Of a DNA stretch of 64,000 bases, positions 48,040-62,331 are shown in pieces. The position numbers were made by a program, and so were the translations under genes. The number at the start of each line of letters is the position of its first letter. The first letter of the stretch is position 1. Under the pieces are notes generated by a model. That model had not been told where the DNA came from. It did not search any database and worked only from the letters and a program-made list of their open reading frames with translations. The DNA comes from Montifringilla adamsi (taxonomy: Eukaryota; Chordata; Aves; Passeriformes; Passeridae). The DNA lies in contig JAGGNK010008892.1 in the NCBI GenBank assembly GCA_017590115.1, positions 3,231,383-3,295,382 of the forward strand, in the 5' to 3' direction.

Positions 48040-48335
48040 CCAGATCTCAATTAACTAAGGAGCCTGGCTTGTTTAGCCTAGTGAAGGGGTATATAATTGC
48101 AATCTATAAATAAATACTTCAGGGGATGAACACATGGGGAGGAGAAAAAAGCTATTTAAAGATAAAGGACAATGCTGGCACAAGAACAAATGGGTATGAA
48201 GTAGCCATGCATACATTTAGGCTAGGGATTGTCAAGTTTCTAATGCTGAACACACTGATGCTCTGTGAAGGCAAATTAAAGGGTTTAGTAAGGCCAAAAG
48301 TTAAGCTGGTTTTAAGAAGCAGCTAAACACATTTC
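48040..48335 (+). mobile_element. Older CR1-like LINE fragment
   Basis: Contains GAGCCTGGCTTGTTTAGCCT, then AAGGACAATGCTGGCACAAG, and AGAACAAATGGGTATGAAG, the 3' pattern of an older CR1/L3-type LINE. It is more diverged than the adjacent copy. Confidence 0.65.
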
Positions 48336-48499
48336 CTCCGCTGGTTGTACAAAGTGGCTGGCTATGCAAGGAAAGGAGCTGGACTTGGGAAACCCAGGAA
48401 TGTCCTGAGGCATTTTGGGCTGCAGTAAGTACAGGATGAGTTCTGGCTAACCAGCTGCAGGGCCCAGTAGGAGCAAGGTGGGAAAAAACAGAAGACTAA

Positions 48500-48918
48500 T
48501 AAAACCTGAGAAATTTCAACTGCACCTTCATACTGCCTTCCAATACCTGAAAGGGCCTCCAAGAAGAATGGAGGGGGACTTTTTACAAAGTAATGTAGTG
48601 ACAGGACAAGCGGCCACAGTTTTAAAGTGCAAGAGGGTAGGTTTAGATTGGCTATAAGGAAGAAACTTTTTACAAAAAGAGAGTAGCGAGGAAAGGAAAC
48701 AGGGTGCCCAGAGAAGATGTGGATGCCCAATCCCTGTCAGACTTCAAGGACAGGTTGGAACAACCTGGTCTAGTGGAAGGTGTCACTGCCCATAGCAGTG
48801 AAAGGCAAAATAAATTAATAAATTTATTAGTTAATAAAGGGGGGTTGGAATTTGATGATTTTTAAGGTCCCTTCCAACCCAAACCAATTCTATGATTCCA
48901 TGATGATTCTATAAAGCA
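48500..48918 (+). mobile_element. CR1 LINE 3' fragment
   Basis: A near-complete CR1 3' end: GGGACTTTTTACAAAGTAAT, GTAGTGACAGGACAAG, GGTTTAGATTGGCTATAAGG, CAACCTGGTCTAGTGGAAGG and AAGGTCCCTTCCAACCCAAA, then the tail ATTCTATGATTCCATGATG. A short AT-rich insertion near 48806-48837 interrupts it. Confidence 0.95.
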
Positions 48919-51900
48919 TAGCAGGCAGATTATAAATCCAGGTAACTCTGAACTGAAACTAACTCCTCTCCAATGAATAGGCTGGCTGGCTTGGTTTAGA
49001 GAAGTTTATGGGGACGGGAGGAGATTATGAACAACAGGCAGGAAAACGTATCTGTGATTCGTTTGTGTGAAAACCTAGGCAAGAGAAAAGAAAAAAAAAG
49101 AAATAATGATTGATTTTCCTGTAAGCAGTTGAGGTAGGGAAGCCCTTAAATTTTGCTTTACCATCCTCAGAGGCAAAAAGATCTCCTGAGCCAGAAAACC
49201 TTAAGCTATGAGAACATCTTGTCATGTTCTGCAGTGAAGTAACAGCTCAGCCTGACCTCAGGCTGAGACCAATACATGGTCTGCATGCAGTAATCCTTTT
49301 CTGTGAAGTCATTTGCCAAACAGACAGTGGGTGTCTTTCCCCATTGCTTTCCTGCAAAACAGAATATGAGAGACCTTGACCCTTGACTAATGCATGCTGG
49401 AAGGCAGATGTCCAAATCTTAGCTGTCTTATCCAACTGGAAGCTATAACAATAAATCACATACTCCAGTTTACACCACCAGTGCAAACAAGATAATGGAC
49501 CTTATAGCAGAGAAAGATCTACTGTAATATAGCATTTTGTTTCATCCTGTTCCTGCTGAGAGTAGACGGACAGGCAGCAGAGAAGACACAGCTATACAAC
49601 TGGCACAGGCCTTTCGTGCTGAGGGAGTTTTCCTGTGGGAATCTCCTGCCTGTTTGAGTTCTCTCTATGCTCTATAACCAGTGCAAAGCAAATTTAGCAG
49701 AGAGCAGAGAATCCATCTTAAAATGCCTTTAGGGGGGACAGAAAATATGGTATAAATGGAACTGCAGCAATGTCTCTTCTAATTCTTGTAATCTGTCACC
49801 TAGCTGTGGCAGTGATAGGTACTTTAGAAACCCACAGACATTCTGAGTATGATTTGATCACATTAGTGGTGGCCTATGCATCAAGAGATTCAGCGGTTTT
49901 ATTCAGAAAGGCATTAAAATAAAGATGGTTGTGCTTTCAAATCTCTTTTGTCTGGAAAGAGGTTATCTCCTAAGGCTGGCTTTACTCCTGACATTCCTCA
50001 TTCTTTGCTTTTCTTTACAGATCAGAAATAGAACATGAAATGCCTTGTCTTGCTATTTTCATCATTCTGCAGTCAGTCTCAGCGTGAATCTGAGGCTATG
50101 AGGGTGGGAGGTGATGAGCTGAGTCAAGTCTGAAATACGGTTCCTTGCACTAGAAGGGTATAGATGTGGTTTCTGTGTAAGTCACCAGTTCAGGTCTTCT
50201 TGGTACTGAAAGGTGATGACTGTTATGCTCTGTGAGAGCTGTTATGCTCTCTTGAATTGAGGTAGAGGGTTTCCATCCAATTACCAGCTAACTGTATGCA
50301 GTAGTTTAGGAAGCTGAGAACTGCCTGAATGAAAGCACCAACATGTTCACTGGGGAAGAGCACACAGGGGAAGTTTGTCCTGTCACTACTTGCATTTTCC
50401 TGGCTGAATGAAGCTTTGATATTTTTTATCCTCCATGTTTAAAGTTCTTGGCCTGGTAACCCTCATCAAGTTGAATCAACTATAAAGATAGGAGAGAAGA
50501 TGAAAAATTCTTTTCCTTTGAGGGAGGGCTTTTATTTTAGATGCAAACTAACAGATTTTTTTTCTTTGACCTCCAAAAACCAATGAGAATTTATTGGTCA
50601 TTTTCACATTTTAAAATGACATTTTAATTTTCTTCACAAAAACATTTCAAACATTGAGGACCTCAGTAAATCTCTAAAGCACATGGTGAAAAGTGTTCAC
50701 GCAGACCATAAAATTGTAACTCTGGATTTGTACAATTCATGCTTATGGTCAGTCATTGCAAGCTGTAAAGAATCTACCACTTCAGCCATCACGAAAAGGC
50801 AGTAAATCTGGATTATGCATTGAAAGTGCTTAGGGAGTCTGGGTATTTATACCAATGAAATGCCAAAATATTTTACTGACATGCTCCATTTTTTACATAC
50901 TTTTACTAGCAGTTAATTTTTTTAATGTGTACATATATATTTTAATGCTGACAGTTAAATTTTGGCTATCATTAGTTTGCAACTGGTTAGGCCTTCTCTC
51001 ATCAAAACAGGAGTCTGAACAATTTCATGCACATGGCACGTTGGGCAGAAGATAGTGGAAACCTTACAGATACATGCATGGCCTGGGATCAATATAGTTA
51101 GAGCTACCTCTGTGGAAGCTCTCCAGATGTCATACGCAGAATTCCTGGCTGTTTCCATAGCAGTGATTCACTGGGGTGCTGCTGCTAAAGAACCTCTGTC
51201 AGCCCCGGTGTCTTCACACGGGACCAGAGCTGTGAGAACATGAAGGAGAAAGGGGTGACTCAGTAGGGAATCTTTCTTCTGCATCAGAAGCACTTTAAAC
51301 CACCTGATGGATGCAGGCAGCTAGAAATAAAAACTGAAGTGTCTGTGAGATATCCATCATGTGGTGCGATTAAGAGAGGTCCAAGTCAACCCTAGTGCCC
51401 AAAGCAATGCAGTCATGTTAACGTAGCCCAAAAAAAATAGAGCCCTTCACCTCTATTTTAAATGTATGCACTGCACACAGATACGTTTATTTCCTGACCC
51501 AAATTAGGTCTCTTACTAATTTTGAGCACCTCTCTATGATACTGCTTGGTGCTATACAGGCACCTTCTACTGCCCAGTAGAAAATGTGCCAGGAGCACAT
51601 TTTATTTACAATAGGAAATCATTAAGAAGAGGCCCTATTCCTTTTGGATTGACAATGAAGTCACACAAAACTGGTGCATAAAGATTTAATTATACATAAC
51701 TAACTCAGACCAAGCTCACTGAGGCTAAAGGAAGAGTGGAAACATGCTCATGGAGTCCAGATCCAGTCTCAGCCACTTGGCGACCCACACTAGAAAAATG
51801 GTATGGAATTTCTGATGCTGTTTTTAAACAGTTCACAGTGTTTCAATGCTGAGTGCCAGGGCCCCAATACCCTCACTTGGGTCTCCCCTAACCCTGCCCA

Positions 51901-54900
51901 CAACTCAGGACCCCATTTCAGGCCCTAACCAGCAACATCACAGGACACTGGTCTCCAGCTTCCATGGGGGAGCTGACATGGCAGCCCAGCCTAGGCCTGC
52001 CCCCATTCCCAGGGAGATGCCCAATGCCCAAGGCTGGGACTGCCTTGGCACCCTTGGCTGGGGTAGTGGGGTGAGCCTGGGCTGGCAGGCTGTGCCCTGC
52101 TGCCCTGTGGCTTTCCCTGAAGCTCCCTATACCCCATCCCCAGAGGGCCACCAGCCCTTGCTGTCCCCTGGTGCTGCTTCCAGGCTCTTTCCTACAGGTC
52201 AGGATGTTAAGAAAGCTCAGACTCCAAAGATAATCAGTTAATGCTGCAAAGCAGAACCAAACTAATTATCATAACCATGGTCCCCATCCTCCTCCTCAGA
52301 GCACAGACTACATACTTAAAGGGATAATTTAATTTAAAACATATACTTTAATTCCTGGCAAAAAGAGAAACTGCTTTTGGATTTGAAAGCCCAGATACCC
52401 TCTCACCCCATGAGGAAGGTTTGGTGTTATTGTATTGTCTATTCTCTCCTCTAAACAGCTCTCACTTCCCACTTTGAGTCCTTTTGGCAAATATTGATAT
52501 ACTTCTTTCTTGCTATGAAAAGGATAACATGAACCTGTCATCTTTCTAACTGTTTCTGAGCTCACTTTTGCTGTGGTGTCTCTGTGAGTTAGGTATGAGC
52601 TCTAATTTAAAGATAGTTAATCCACTGTGATTTGTTGAACTTCATAAATATTTACAAATATTTGGCAGGGCAAGTGAGAAAAACTCAAACAAATTACATT
52701 CCTAGCTTTGCATCCCTCTCCAAGTATGATATGGTAGTTATGGATGACTTTACTACAAACCCCAGGGAACAGTCTAGGTATCAAGCAGTTTTAGGAAAAA
52801 AACAAAAAACCCAGAAATTCAGAGATTAGAAAACATTAGGAAAGTCAACTTCTGCCAGATTATGGCACTAGAGGCCATGCAGTGAACCCTCCTTTGCTCT
52901 TTGTCCTGGACTGCTCCCTTACATCCAAGATGCTGAAATGAATCAGCAGATCAAATAGCAGATCATGACTGAGGCCCTTTCTCTTGGCAGAGGAGGCCCA
53001 GGCAAAGCTGGCCAGGTTTAAAGGGGCTTCAGATTTGCCCTGAAGATCTTTCAATACAATGCTGGGCCTTGCCATTCAAAAGCCAGAGGGACATTATGTT
53101 TACTTAATGTTATATTTTAAAGCAGATGCAGATGGAAGACAACTGTGTTCAAGACCTGCAGTATTACAAAAATGTTTGAATCGTGTGCTGCTGACCCTGA
53201 TGACAAGAACTCTGCTCTGCCAGCAAGAGAGCCACTAATTCTTAGGTGCTATAGTAACATCAACATCAACAGGCTCATGCTGTAGGAAGACAGCCTTGTG
53301 TGGTATCTCAGTGCACTCTGTGGGTATTAAAAAAATCCATACTATAGCAATGATATGGAACATAAGGGTAAGGGATCTTTCTTTATTGTCAGGCCATAGC
53401 CATACAATTTGAGCCAATACAGATGGCACATATAGCCATGTGGAAGATTTCATTCTTTCCAGCTGGTCCTCATTACCATTTGCTTTCAGTAATTTCAAGG
53501 AATACTGTAGCTGCCATTTCCAAGTCTCTGTCAGACTTTCTTCCAGAGAGAGGGATTCAGGCAGCTTTAGTTGTTCCCTTTTTTTTTCTTTTTTTCACAA
53601 AGAAATAAGACTTCTTCTCATACAGTGTAATAACGGCACTGTGTCCCCAGGAGGGACTAATTCTCATTTCCTGGCTCAACACTGGAGATAGGTAACTTAC
53701 AGAAATACTTCTGCAATCTGCAACTACTGTTGCACTCTGGATCTGGCACTCTTAGGAGAAGGTTTGGAAATGAATTGCCTGTTTACAAAGGAAGCCCAGT
53801 GTAGTCAGGACTGGCTTGTTCTGTAAAGAGTACAAAAGGACTCCCACAGCACTACTAAAATAATAGGAAGAGTAACAGGGATTGCTACAGGAATGAGTCA
53901 TAGGTGTGCAGAAAACCCAAAGGAGGCACTGCTTTTGTCAGATGCACAGAGGTAGCTGTCACCTCCTCCCAAGAGCCACTCAGGGAGTGGATGGTGAGCA
54001 ATGCATAGACAGCCATCTTGTTTCTAGTCAGACTCAAAAATCCTTGTTTGCAAAGTAAGAAGGAACAAAAATGTGTTGAGCAAAAGATTTAATTTCTTGG
54101 TGTCTATGGGGAAATCAAGAGACAATGGGAAGCAACATAAAAAGCACATACATGAAAGACTGTTATTTAAAACCAGTTGACACAGTCATTTTCAGTGGAA
54201 TCTGGCTGGCTGTAGCCAGTGTTTAATTCAAAAATTCTTCAGGAATGAAGGTCTTTTGCAGGCCAGCTTTATTTGGCTGGGGTTGGGTTTTGCTTTTTCC
54301 CACATCCCGCCTGCTGAAGTTAGAGGTTGATGGCAGGGAGCCCAATTCCTCTGCCTCTTCCTGTGCTGGACACAGCCAGCCAGCATCACCTCTTTGTTAA
54401 ATTGTCTGCTAGAACTGCTGTATTCAAGAGAGGCTGGTGTGAGGCAGGGAAGGAACAGGACCACCTGATCTCCTTTCTGAGAACAGAGCAAAAAATTATC
54501 TGAAGGACTATCCATAAGGAGTCAAAGAAGAAACCACATACACTGGGCTATGCATCGTCCCATGGCAGTAACAGCTTTCCTGTTTGATAACCCAGAAGCC
54601 ATTAAGAAATGGCTTCTCTTGGTAAAAAAGAGGCTTTCTTGTGCAGCAGAAAACAGCAGCAAAACACTTGCTCCTAGAACTAGATATGGAAAGTGAAAAT
54701 AATGACAATTCTAAAGAATCTTTTGAAGCACTGACCCAATAAAATTATACAATAATTTTCTATCCCATAAGAAAAGTACAGTTGAACTAAGGGCACTTAG
54801 AAACTCTACCTTTACAAATGAGGGATACAAAAATTAGTCCCATTCAAATGTTCAGCAACACATAGCACGTAGAAAATACACAGCAGGCTGGTGTGGTTGA

Positions 54901-57900
54901 GCTACTCCCAGGGAAAGCCCCTAACATGAAAACAGTAAGGTAACCAAAGCCATCCTTAAATCAATAATACACTCCACTACACTCCTCTCTCTTGTACACC
55001 TCAACTGCTTTCATTCTGTCTCGGGATGTTCAGCCCAGGTCTGCTAAAACTGAGGTGTTGTCTCTTGTTGACGCTGCCAGGCAGGGGGGCAGGGACCAGC
55101 TGATATGGCAACTCCAGATGTGCTTTTTCTATTCTTTGAAACTGTTCATCAGAAAAACAAAAAGCTCTCAGTTGCCATGGAGACAGTATCTCTGGCACTG
55201 ATGTACGCAGTGGGCGGCGGCAGCTTCCCGGCTGTAGAGACGTCCAAGACCCAGTACTTTAGCAAGTTACTCACTGCTGAGCATGCTCTGGAGCAGAGGG
55301 TTCAAGCTTGGATGACAGGCAGGACTTACCTGAGGTGGCCAAGAAAATGAGAAAGTGGAGGATCCAAGGATCCGTGGATTTTGCACCTGAAAAAAAGTCA
55401 AAGTGATGTTAAAGTGAACTTGGAGCCAAGGAAATGCTGTACAAATCCCTGACAGGCAGTACATAGAGAAACCTGGTAGCCTCTTTTGAGATGAAAACAT
55501 TTCCAGAGATTTGGATTATTGTGTTTACAGAGATAATACTAGGAACAGTGAAGAAAATAAGCAAGATCTTTTTGCAGATGGAGATTTTTTTTTTTTCAGG
55601 AAAGCAGTGAAAACTCAATCGTTTGAATCACTTAGAACTTACATCTGCACTCAGTGAAGGAAATGATCCTCTGCTGGTCCCCAGGAGACACATGAAATGA
55701 GACCAATTAGGATTTCTCCAGCTCTAAATACAAGGACTGTGCAAAGACATACTTTACCCTTATTATGTTTGAAAGTGAAAATGAATAGTGTGTTCTCCAG
55801 ATGAATTAAAATCAGGGCTTGCATTATGTAAAAAAACAGAGAAGATTATCTGTTCTGTCCTTAAAATCTCTGAAAACATGACCAAAACTGATCAACTGGG
55901 AATACCTGTTATGGAAGCCACTCTTAACAGTGTCCAGTTGATGATCTCTCAGAGGATAGTGAGAATAGCAGATAATCCATCTGGCCATGAGTACACTGCA
56001 TCCTACAGGGGAAGAAATTTCACTGAACCAGAGATGTAATCTCAAAAATATGAAACTTCGACCTCTTGTGTATACTGTATTTATCATATCTGATTACCAC
56101 TCTTTTCCCAGGCAGATACTGCTAGTGATCAGAGATTATCCAGACTATTTTACTGCCCAGATCTTATAAATGGGCCACTTTAATTTCTGGTGTAAAATGG
56201 TACATCCTAACTGAACTCACAGCAACTGCTTGAATTATAACAACATTACTCTGTTTGGCTCTGAAATGGGCAGTAGGACAAGGGTCCACAAAGTGTACAG
56301 AGTAACCTCACTAATAAAGATTAGGCCATGGGATTGCTAGAAGAATTGAGTTCTGGGTTGTCCCACGACACAGAAATAGATGTGACCTGCTGGATGTGCT
56401 CACAAGAACACTGGAAAAGGTTTGGAGTTCTGCCCACTCTCATCTACATTTTTCTTCCCAAACCAGTTTTGCTTCATTACTGTTCAAGAAACTGAGAAGG
56501 GCTGCTGATAGGAAGAAGCCCTATTAGCAGAGACACCCTCCTGGAGGTGGTAAGGAATAGACATTAGGCTGCTGTCTAAATCATGCAGCAGTCTAGCTGG
56601 CCAGGGCTTATTCCTCCTGACATCTGCTTTCTGAGGTACTGCCATCCATATTAGATTCCGTCAAAAACCATTTTGCCACCAAGCTGAGTAGCTTCGTGGG
56701 ACATGTGTCGCTGCAGGGGGCCCACCACATCCCATCCTTTGTCCTGGAGAGATGACATCCACCCTAGCAGCAGGGCCTGGTGGGGGTTATAATGCCTTTG
56801 TCCAGAAGCATTGGAGATCATTCCCCCATGGAGATACCCTGCATTTGGGTGGCTAAAATGGAACAAATCAATAACTTGCCACTGCAGAGTTAGAAATGCA
56901 GACACTCAGGATGTTTGCTCTGAAGCAATCTAACTCAGGAGAGTGTTCCCATCAGGGCTCAGATGCAGAGGTGTCTGAGTGGATGATACGTTTTTAGATG
57001 AATCCAAGGGAAATATATCCTACCGATGGGGCATGGAGAGTTCAGCAGGTGGCAAAGGAGTGACCCCACAAACCAGAGCTATCTTGGGCACATGATATAG
57101 CCAGAAGACTCATCTGGTTTTCAAAATTGAAATTCCTTTTCTGGACCTAAAATAATACATGGCTCTATTGGAGAACTGTGTGTTAATTGGTATTTCAATT
57201 TGACCAATTGATTTTACTTCCTAAATTTTCCATATCATAGATGGTTGGATGCAGCGTCCTGCTACTTCAAATGTTGCATAGCATTGCTATGCTCTGTTAA
57301 ATAACTTCCTTCTTCCTTGCCAGAAATAGCTATGTTTCAATAGTAAGTAAGGAGATCTTAACATTTATAGTTTCTAGAGCTTCTAGTTTGGATTGCTGAA
57401 ATGTATAAACATAAACCTTTTTTGATTTTGCTGTCTGGAGACGCTGCTGTTAATAGGGAGGAGCATTCAGTACGGTCAGTTTAGCCAGTCCACCAGAACC
57501 TGTCAGATAAAGGACATTTCTGCCCAGCTACTCTCTCCTCAATGCTTTCTGCTGATCTCTGTATTTAGATGACCTGGAAGACACTACTCTGGAGCCTGAG
57601 GAACACAGGATACTTCACTAGTGCTGTTGTAAACTGTGTTTTAGGCTCTGTGACAGAATATTGAGTTGGTTTAGATCTTGAGCAAGCTGAAGGTGTTCCC
57701 CTTTCTTAGGAGTCAGCCCACTCAATAGCAATGGAGGCTGAGGGACCAGTCAGTCTCTGGCAGGGTGACTGGGAGGGTATTGCTGCTGGCAGGAGTGTCT
57801 GAAGCAATGGATGTGCCCAGCATGCCAGTGAGCTGTGTTCACTCATCCAAGGGCTGATTTAGCTCAGAGGTGGTTCAGGAGACCTTGGCCCCTCTCCAGC

Positions 57901-60900
57901 TCTAGCCTTTCCCCTTTTCTCAGGAATAATAGCATGGGCTAAAAGCAGAAGGACTGAAGAAAGCACAGCCTTACTTAAGCACACATGGAAATAAAGAAAT
58001 GTCTACAGCAATATGGGGAATTAAGGGAGAGGAGGTAAAAGGAAGTAGAGAGATAGAAGAGGGAGGGAAGGAGAGGATGGCAGGGGATCTTTTCCAGCCC
58101 TGCTTACAAGGTGCGGGATAATTCATGGCCCTTGTTTACACTGCTCCAGACCACATCACAGACATTCCTGCTTAATGGCTTCCATCTGGAGCAGCCATGT
58201 GCTGCCCAGCCTCCCCCTCACCATGCTGCCAGCAGAGGAGTGTCTCTCTCCAGACCTTCCAACCCAACTACCTCTCACAGACTGCCATCACTGAGGGGGC
58301 TGGTGCATGCATCATCTGTCCCCAAGACATTACTGTCACATTTCCATGACCCAAGATAAGGGGGCTGGGATATACCTCAGACAGCGGAAAGACCCATAAA
58401 CGTGGGGCCCACAGGATGTGCTGGAAACACAATGCAGCGACACCCAGTCATTCTGCACAAGCTCAGCCTAAGTCCAGCAGGGATTATTAGCTCTGGCTCA
58501 GCATCAACCCTGCTGGACCTGGGCTGCTTCCCAACAGGACCGCTCAAGTGTCTCCACATTGCACCTCCCAGCACTCTGGATTTGGGAGGGTTTATTAGCT
58601 TGGGTACAGTGCCAGACATGAGCTGTCTTTCTGAATCTCCATAGTGCTTGAACTAAGTGAGTTTCACTGTGCTCAGAGCACAGTGGAAAGACACCTGCTT
58701 GGCTCTAAGGGAGTCCAGCTCTGGTCAGGCAGGTACTAAGCCAGCTGTGGTGAATCCAGCAGGATTTGTGTGAATTCTCTCATGTGTCTTTGCACCATGG
58801 TTGCCAACCCTCATAGCCCCAGCAGCAGGGTCCTGAAACAATCCCACTGGTTCTACCTGGACCAGGTTTATCAGGTTGGGATCTACATTTGGCAGAAGTG
58901 GCAAAGCTGCTCAGAAATCTGAACCAGATCTGGAAGCAGCAAGGCCACAGTCACACAGTGCAGCACAAAGCCTCCGTTTCTGAGTCCTGCCAGACCTGGC
59001 CTGGCTCAACTTTCTCTGCATCTGCAGCAAAGACTGAAGTGCAGAGGCAGAGCTGTGTGTGGGCTCCACGACCAGAACAGAGAGGATGGTGGAAGTCCAA
59101 GGTGCACAGTAGAACTGGAATGGCCAAAGGAGACAGTAGCAGAATCTGCTGCAGATCTGAGTGAGCTGCATTCAGAGGATCCAGCCTCCAGCTGACCCAC
59201 AAGACAGCAAATGCAGCCTGCAAACTGAATTTAGACTATCATGACATGCAGAATATTCAGTGAAGTTGGAATCAAACCCAGGCTACCACAGCAGTTAAAA
59301 GTTAATTTATTTATTTATTGAGTGTCCTACTACAAGGTCTTGGAGGTGTGATCATGGGTTAAAGGGAGAGACATGGGAAGATCAGTTTCTCACTCTGCTC
59401 TCTTTGTTTGTGTCATGCTTTCTCTCAGCTAAGCAATACATTCCCAGCATCTGTCGAGTTTGATCTGCTCTAAGCTCCAATGAGAGGCAAAAGAGGAGCT
59501 GAGATGGGAATGAAACAGAATCCCAGTCTGTGACGAGGCACTGAGACTCCTCACTGCGCCCCATGCGGGTTGCACTGTCATAAATCATCATTTGTCAAAT
59601 TCAATAAGCATCCTTAACACAAAAATGATGCTATCTCCTGGGAGCCTCAAGTGCCTGAAATTTTGCACAGATGTGGAGATACAAAAATATAAGGGAAGAG
59701 GGAAGGACAAGGGGAAGAAGGAAGGAGGACAGATTTTGTATGGCAGAAAGGGTGTTCTCTACCCTCTGTTCCATTCCCATCCTGTTGCCCTCCACTGCAC
59801 TGCCACACATGCAGCCATGTACGCTGTTTTCCTGGGAATGCTGCAGACCCAGCTCCTGGCACATCTTTTGCATACTCTAAAAGGAGAAAGCAGGCTGTGT
59901 ATGCAATATGGAAAATCCATCTACTTTGGGGGTCACACGCCTACCACAAAAAGCTTCCCTGCTAGCCCAGAGACGTGGATGGCAGGAGGCCCCTGGGGGA
60001 CAGCATCCTGCTTTGGACAGAAGAGGTCACGAGGCACTTTCATTAGAAATCATGCTGCTGCCATTTCCACTCCCTGCCAGCAACATGAGAGCTGTAGCTT
60101 TGGTTAGACACCATCCCTTATTGTGCAACAACAGGAGGCTGGAGAATAGGGCCACCTCGGGGGGTTCAGCTGTGAAATCTCACTCCTCAGTGGAATGTGC
60201 TGCACTCTGGCCAGAGCCAGGGACCAGCACTGTTGTAAGAAAAGACTGAGTGCAGGCTGCTGTGACCACTGAAGCTTGAAAGCAGGCTCCATTTACACAC
60301 ACACAGGTTGCATTGCACCGTACATTACCTATGCTTAAAATGCCACGTATAAAAAGGAATATATGCAAGCACCCACAAGAGCCATTTTGTCTCCCCCTCA
60401 GGACTACAGTGCATGTCTCCAAAACACAAAGAGAGAGTCTCTGAAGCTGCTTGAGCTGAAGTAGCAGACAGAGGTGACATGCCACATTCCTCTGTAGATC
60501 AGGCAACCATGGGACACAGACCATGACATACTGTCATGACCAGCTGAAGCTTAGTCCAGCTGCTCGAAATGCATCCCAGACAGGGTCCTGCTTATGTGAC
60601 ACACACCAGCATGACTGACATCTGGGCCAGGGAGGATAAAGTAGGCTCGAACAGCCACACTCTGGGGCTTTTGCAAATGAGACTTGGGCACCGGGAGACA
60701 GTGCAGTGCTCCTTGGTCGATGGCATGCTCACAGGCAGGCCAAGCTGCACAGCTTTCTTTGCACATGCTCACACACCCTTGTTGTCAATGAATCATTCAG
60801 GTCACTGCAGACAAATCTCTAACCACCTATCACCATTTATTCTTCTAAGATATGTGCGCTATAGAGCAGCCATTTTAGAAAGAGTGTGAAGTTTTCTGAA

Positions 60901-62300
60901 ACCTTTTCCAGAGGGTATTTCGAATGCCTCTACTTGCTGAGCCACACAGATACCCTGGTACCACAAACAAATTGCTGAAGTAGCAGAGGGAAAGTATAAA
61001 ACCACATTAAAATTCCAAATAAATATGAAAAATACCTTCAGTAGATAAATATGCCTTGACTTTGAAGGTCAGAGTATTGATCCATCTGAAGGCTAGAAGC
61101 AAGTACTTTGTGCTGCACTTGTGATCCTCCAGTTGCAGTTATTATTATTATTGGCATTATTGTCGCAGTAGCAGCACCTCAAGGACCTATTCAGGATCCA
61201 GATGCTATTACAAAAGGGACACAATTCAAATGAAGAGATTTGTGATTAACAGTCTGATTCAAAACAATGCCAAACTCCACATGACAAAGCAAACACAGCA
61301 AATCTTTGTGAATCAAGCTCAGTGCCACTGCAGCCAGACTGCTCCCAACACCCAAGCCAGGATGTTAGAGGAGCTGTAGGGTTTCTGTACTGTACCACAG
61401 TCCTTCTGGGACTGGAGGCTTGATACACCCAGGGATTAAGCCGATCGTGTAAGCAGCACATAAATCACAGATCTGTGCACTTGAACTACCTTTGGGGATG
61501 CTCCTCTTTTCCATCAAAAAATTCTGCATGAGGAAAAAGAGAGGAACAAGGGTATTTGGAACAAGGACCAGCCTCCTGATGCCACCACAGCTCTGACAAT
61601 ACGCCTGATGCCATGTGGTCCCCAGCCAACAGCCACTTCACCCACAGGCAGGTGGAAGGTACGTGCCTGTGCACTCACTGCAGGCATGCACAGATGGAGA
61701 GTGTGTGCCCTGAGCCACCGCTCCACGCAGGCACAGCTGAGAGGCCCCGTGCAGCCTCTCCAGGCGTGGCACATGTGGCGTGCCTGGCTGGGTGCTGCCC
61801 CCGCGTACCCCACGTGTTCAACACTCACCCTGCATGGACCTGCCTTCTGCCCTGGCAGCTGCGGAACGGGACCTGCAGCCCAAGGCAAACACATTTCTGC
61901 CCAGAAATGCAAGAGGACTAATTTTAACCTATGCACATGAAGAGGAGGAAAAGGGAAGCACAGAGAGATGGGTTGCAGCAGAAGCAGCGGGAATTCCTGG
62001 GAATGGGGTATTTGTCGAGGCTGATCACATTTCTCCAGCAGCAGTGGGTTAACCCGAGTTAACCCAAGGAAAGCTAGCTTGGGTGTGCCTCTGTGTTCTG
62101 CAAATACACTCCACAAATCCAGTTAGAAGAGTATGCCCAGAGAAACCTCCTAAAAGAGAGACTATGCTATTATATAGGTCAGTTATTTCAGACATGGAAA
62201 TGATTAGCTGAAACTGGGGGAAACTAATCTTAAAGAATAAATCAAGTCAACTCTTTCCCCCGTCATAATTCCTTGAAAATAGCTTTCCAACAAGATAAAG
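48919..62300. other. Long gene-free stretch
   Basis: About 13 kb with no exon I can support. There is a short TTTA run near 59306, ATT units at 61139 and a CA run near 60296. Composition is mixed, with no CpG island. It may hold conserved non-coding elements, which cannot be judged without an alignment. Confidence 0.6.
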
Positions 62301-62307
62301 CTGTCTT

Positions 62308-62331
62308 TTTTTTTTTTTTTTTTTTTTTTTA
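62308..62331. repeat. Poly-T run
   Basis: About 24 consecutive T. No LINE or SINE body was recognised next to it on either side. Confidence 0.9.

Noticed and set aside
48362..48730. Minus-strand 122-codon frame
   Set aside because: Much of it is antisense to a CR1 LINE on the plus strand.
56651..56905. Minus-strand 84-codon frame with plausible amino-acid composition
   Set aside because: No recognised motif, no splice signals and no neighbours; length is within chance expectation.
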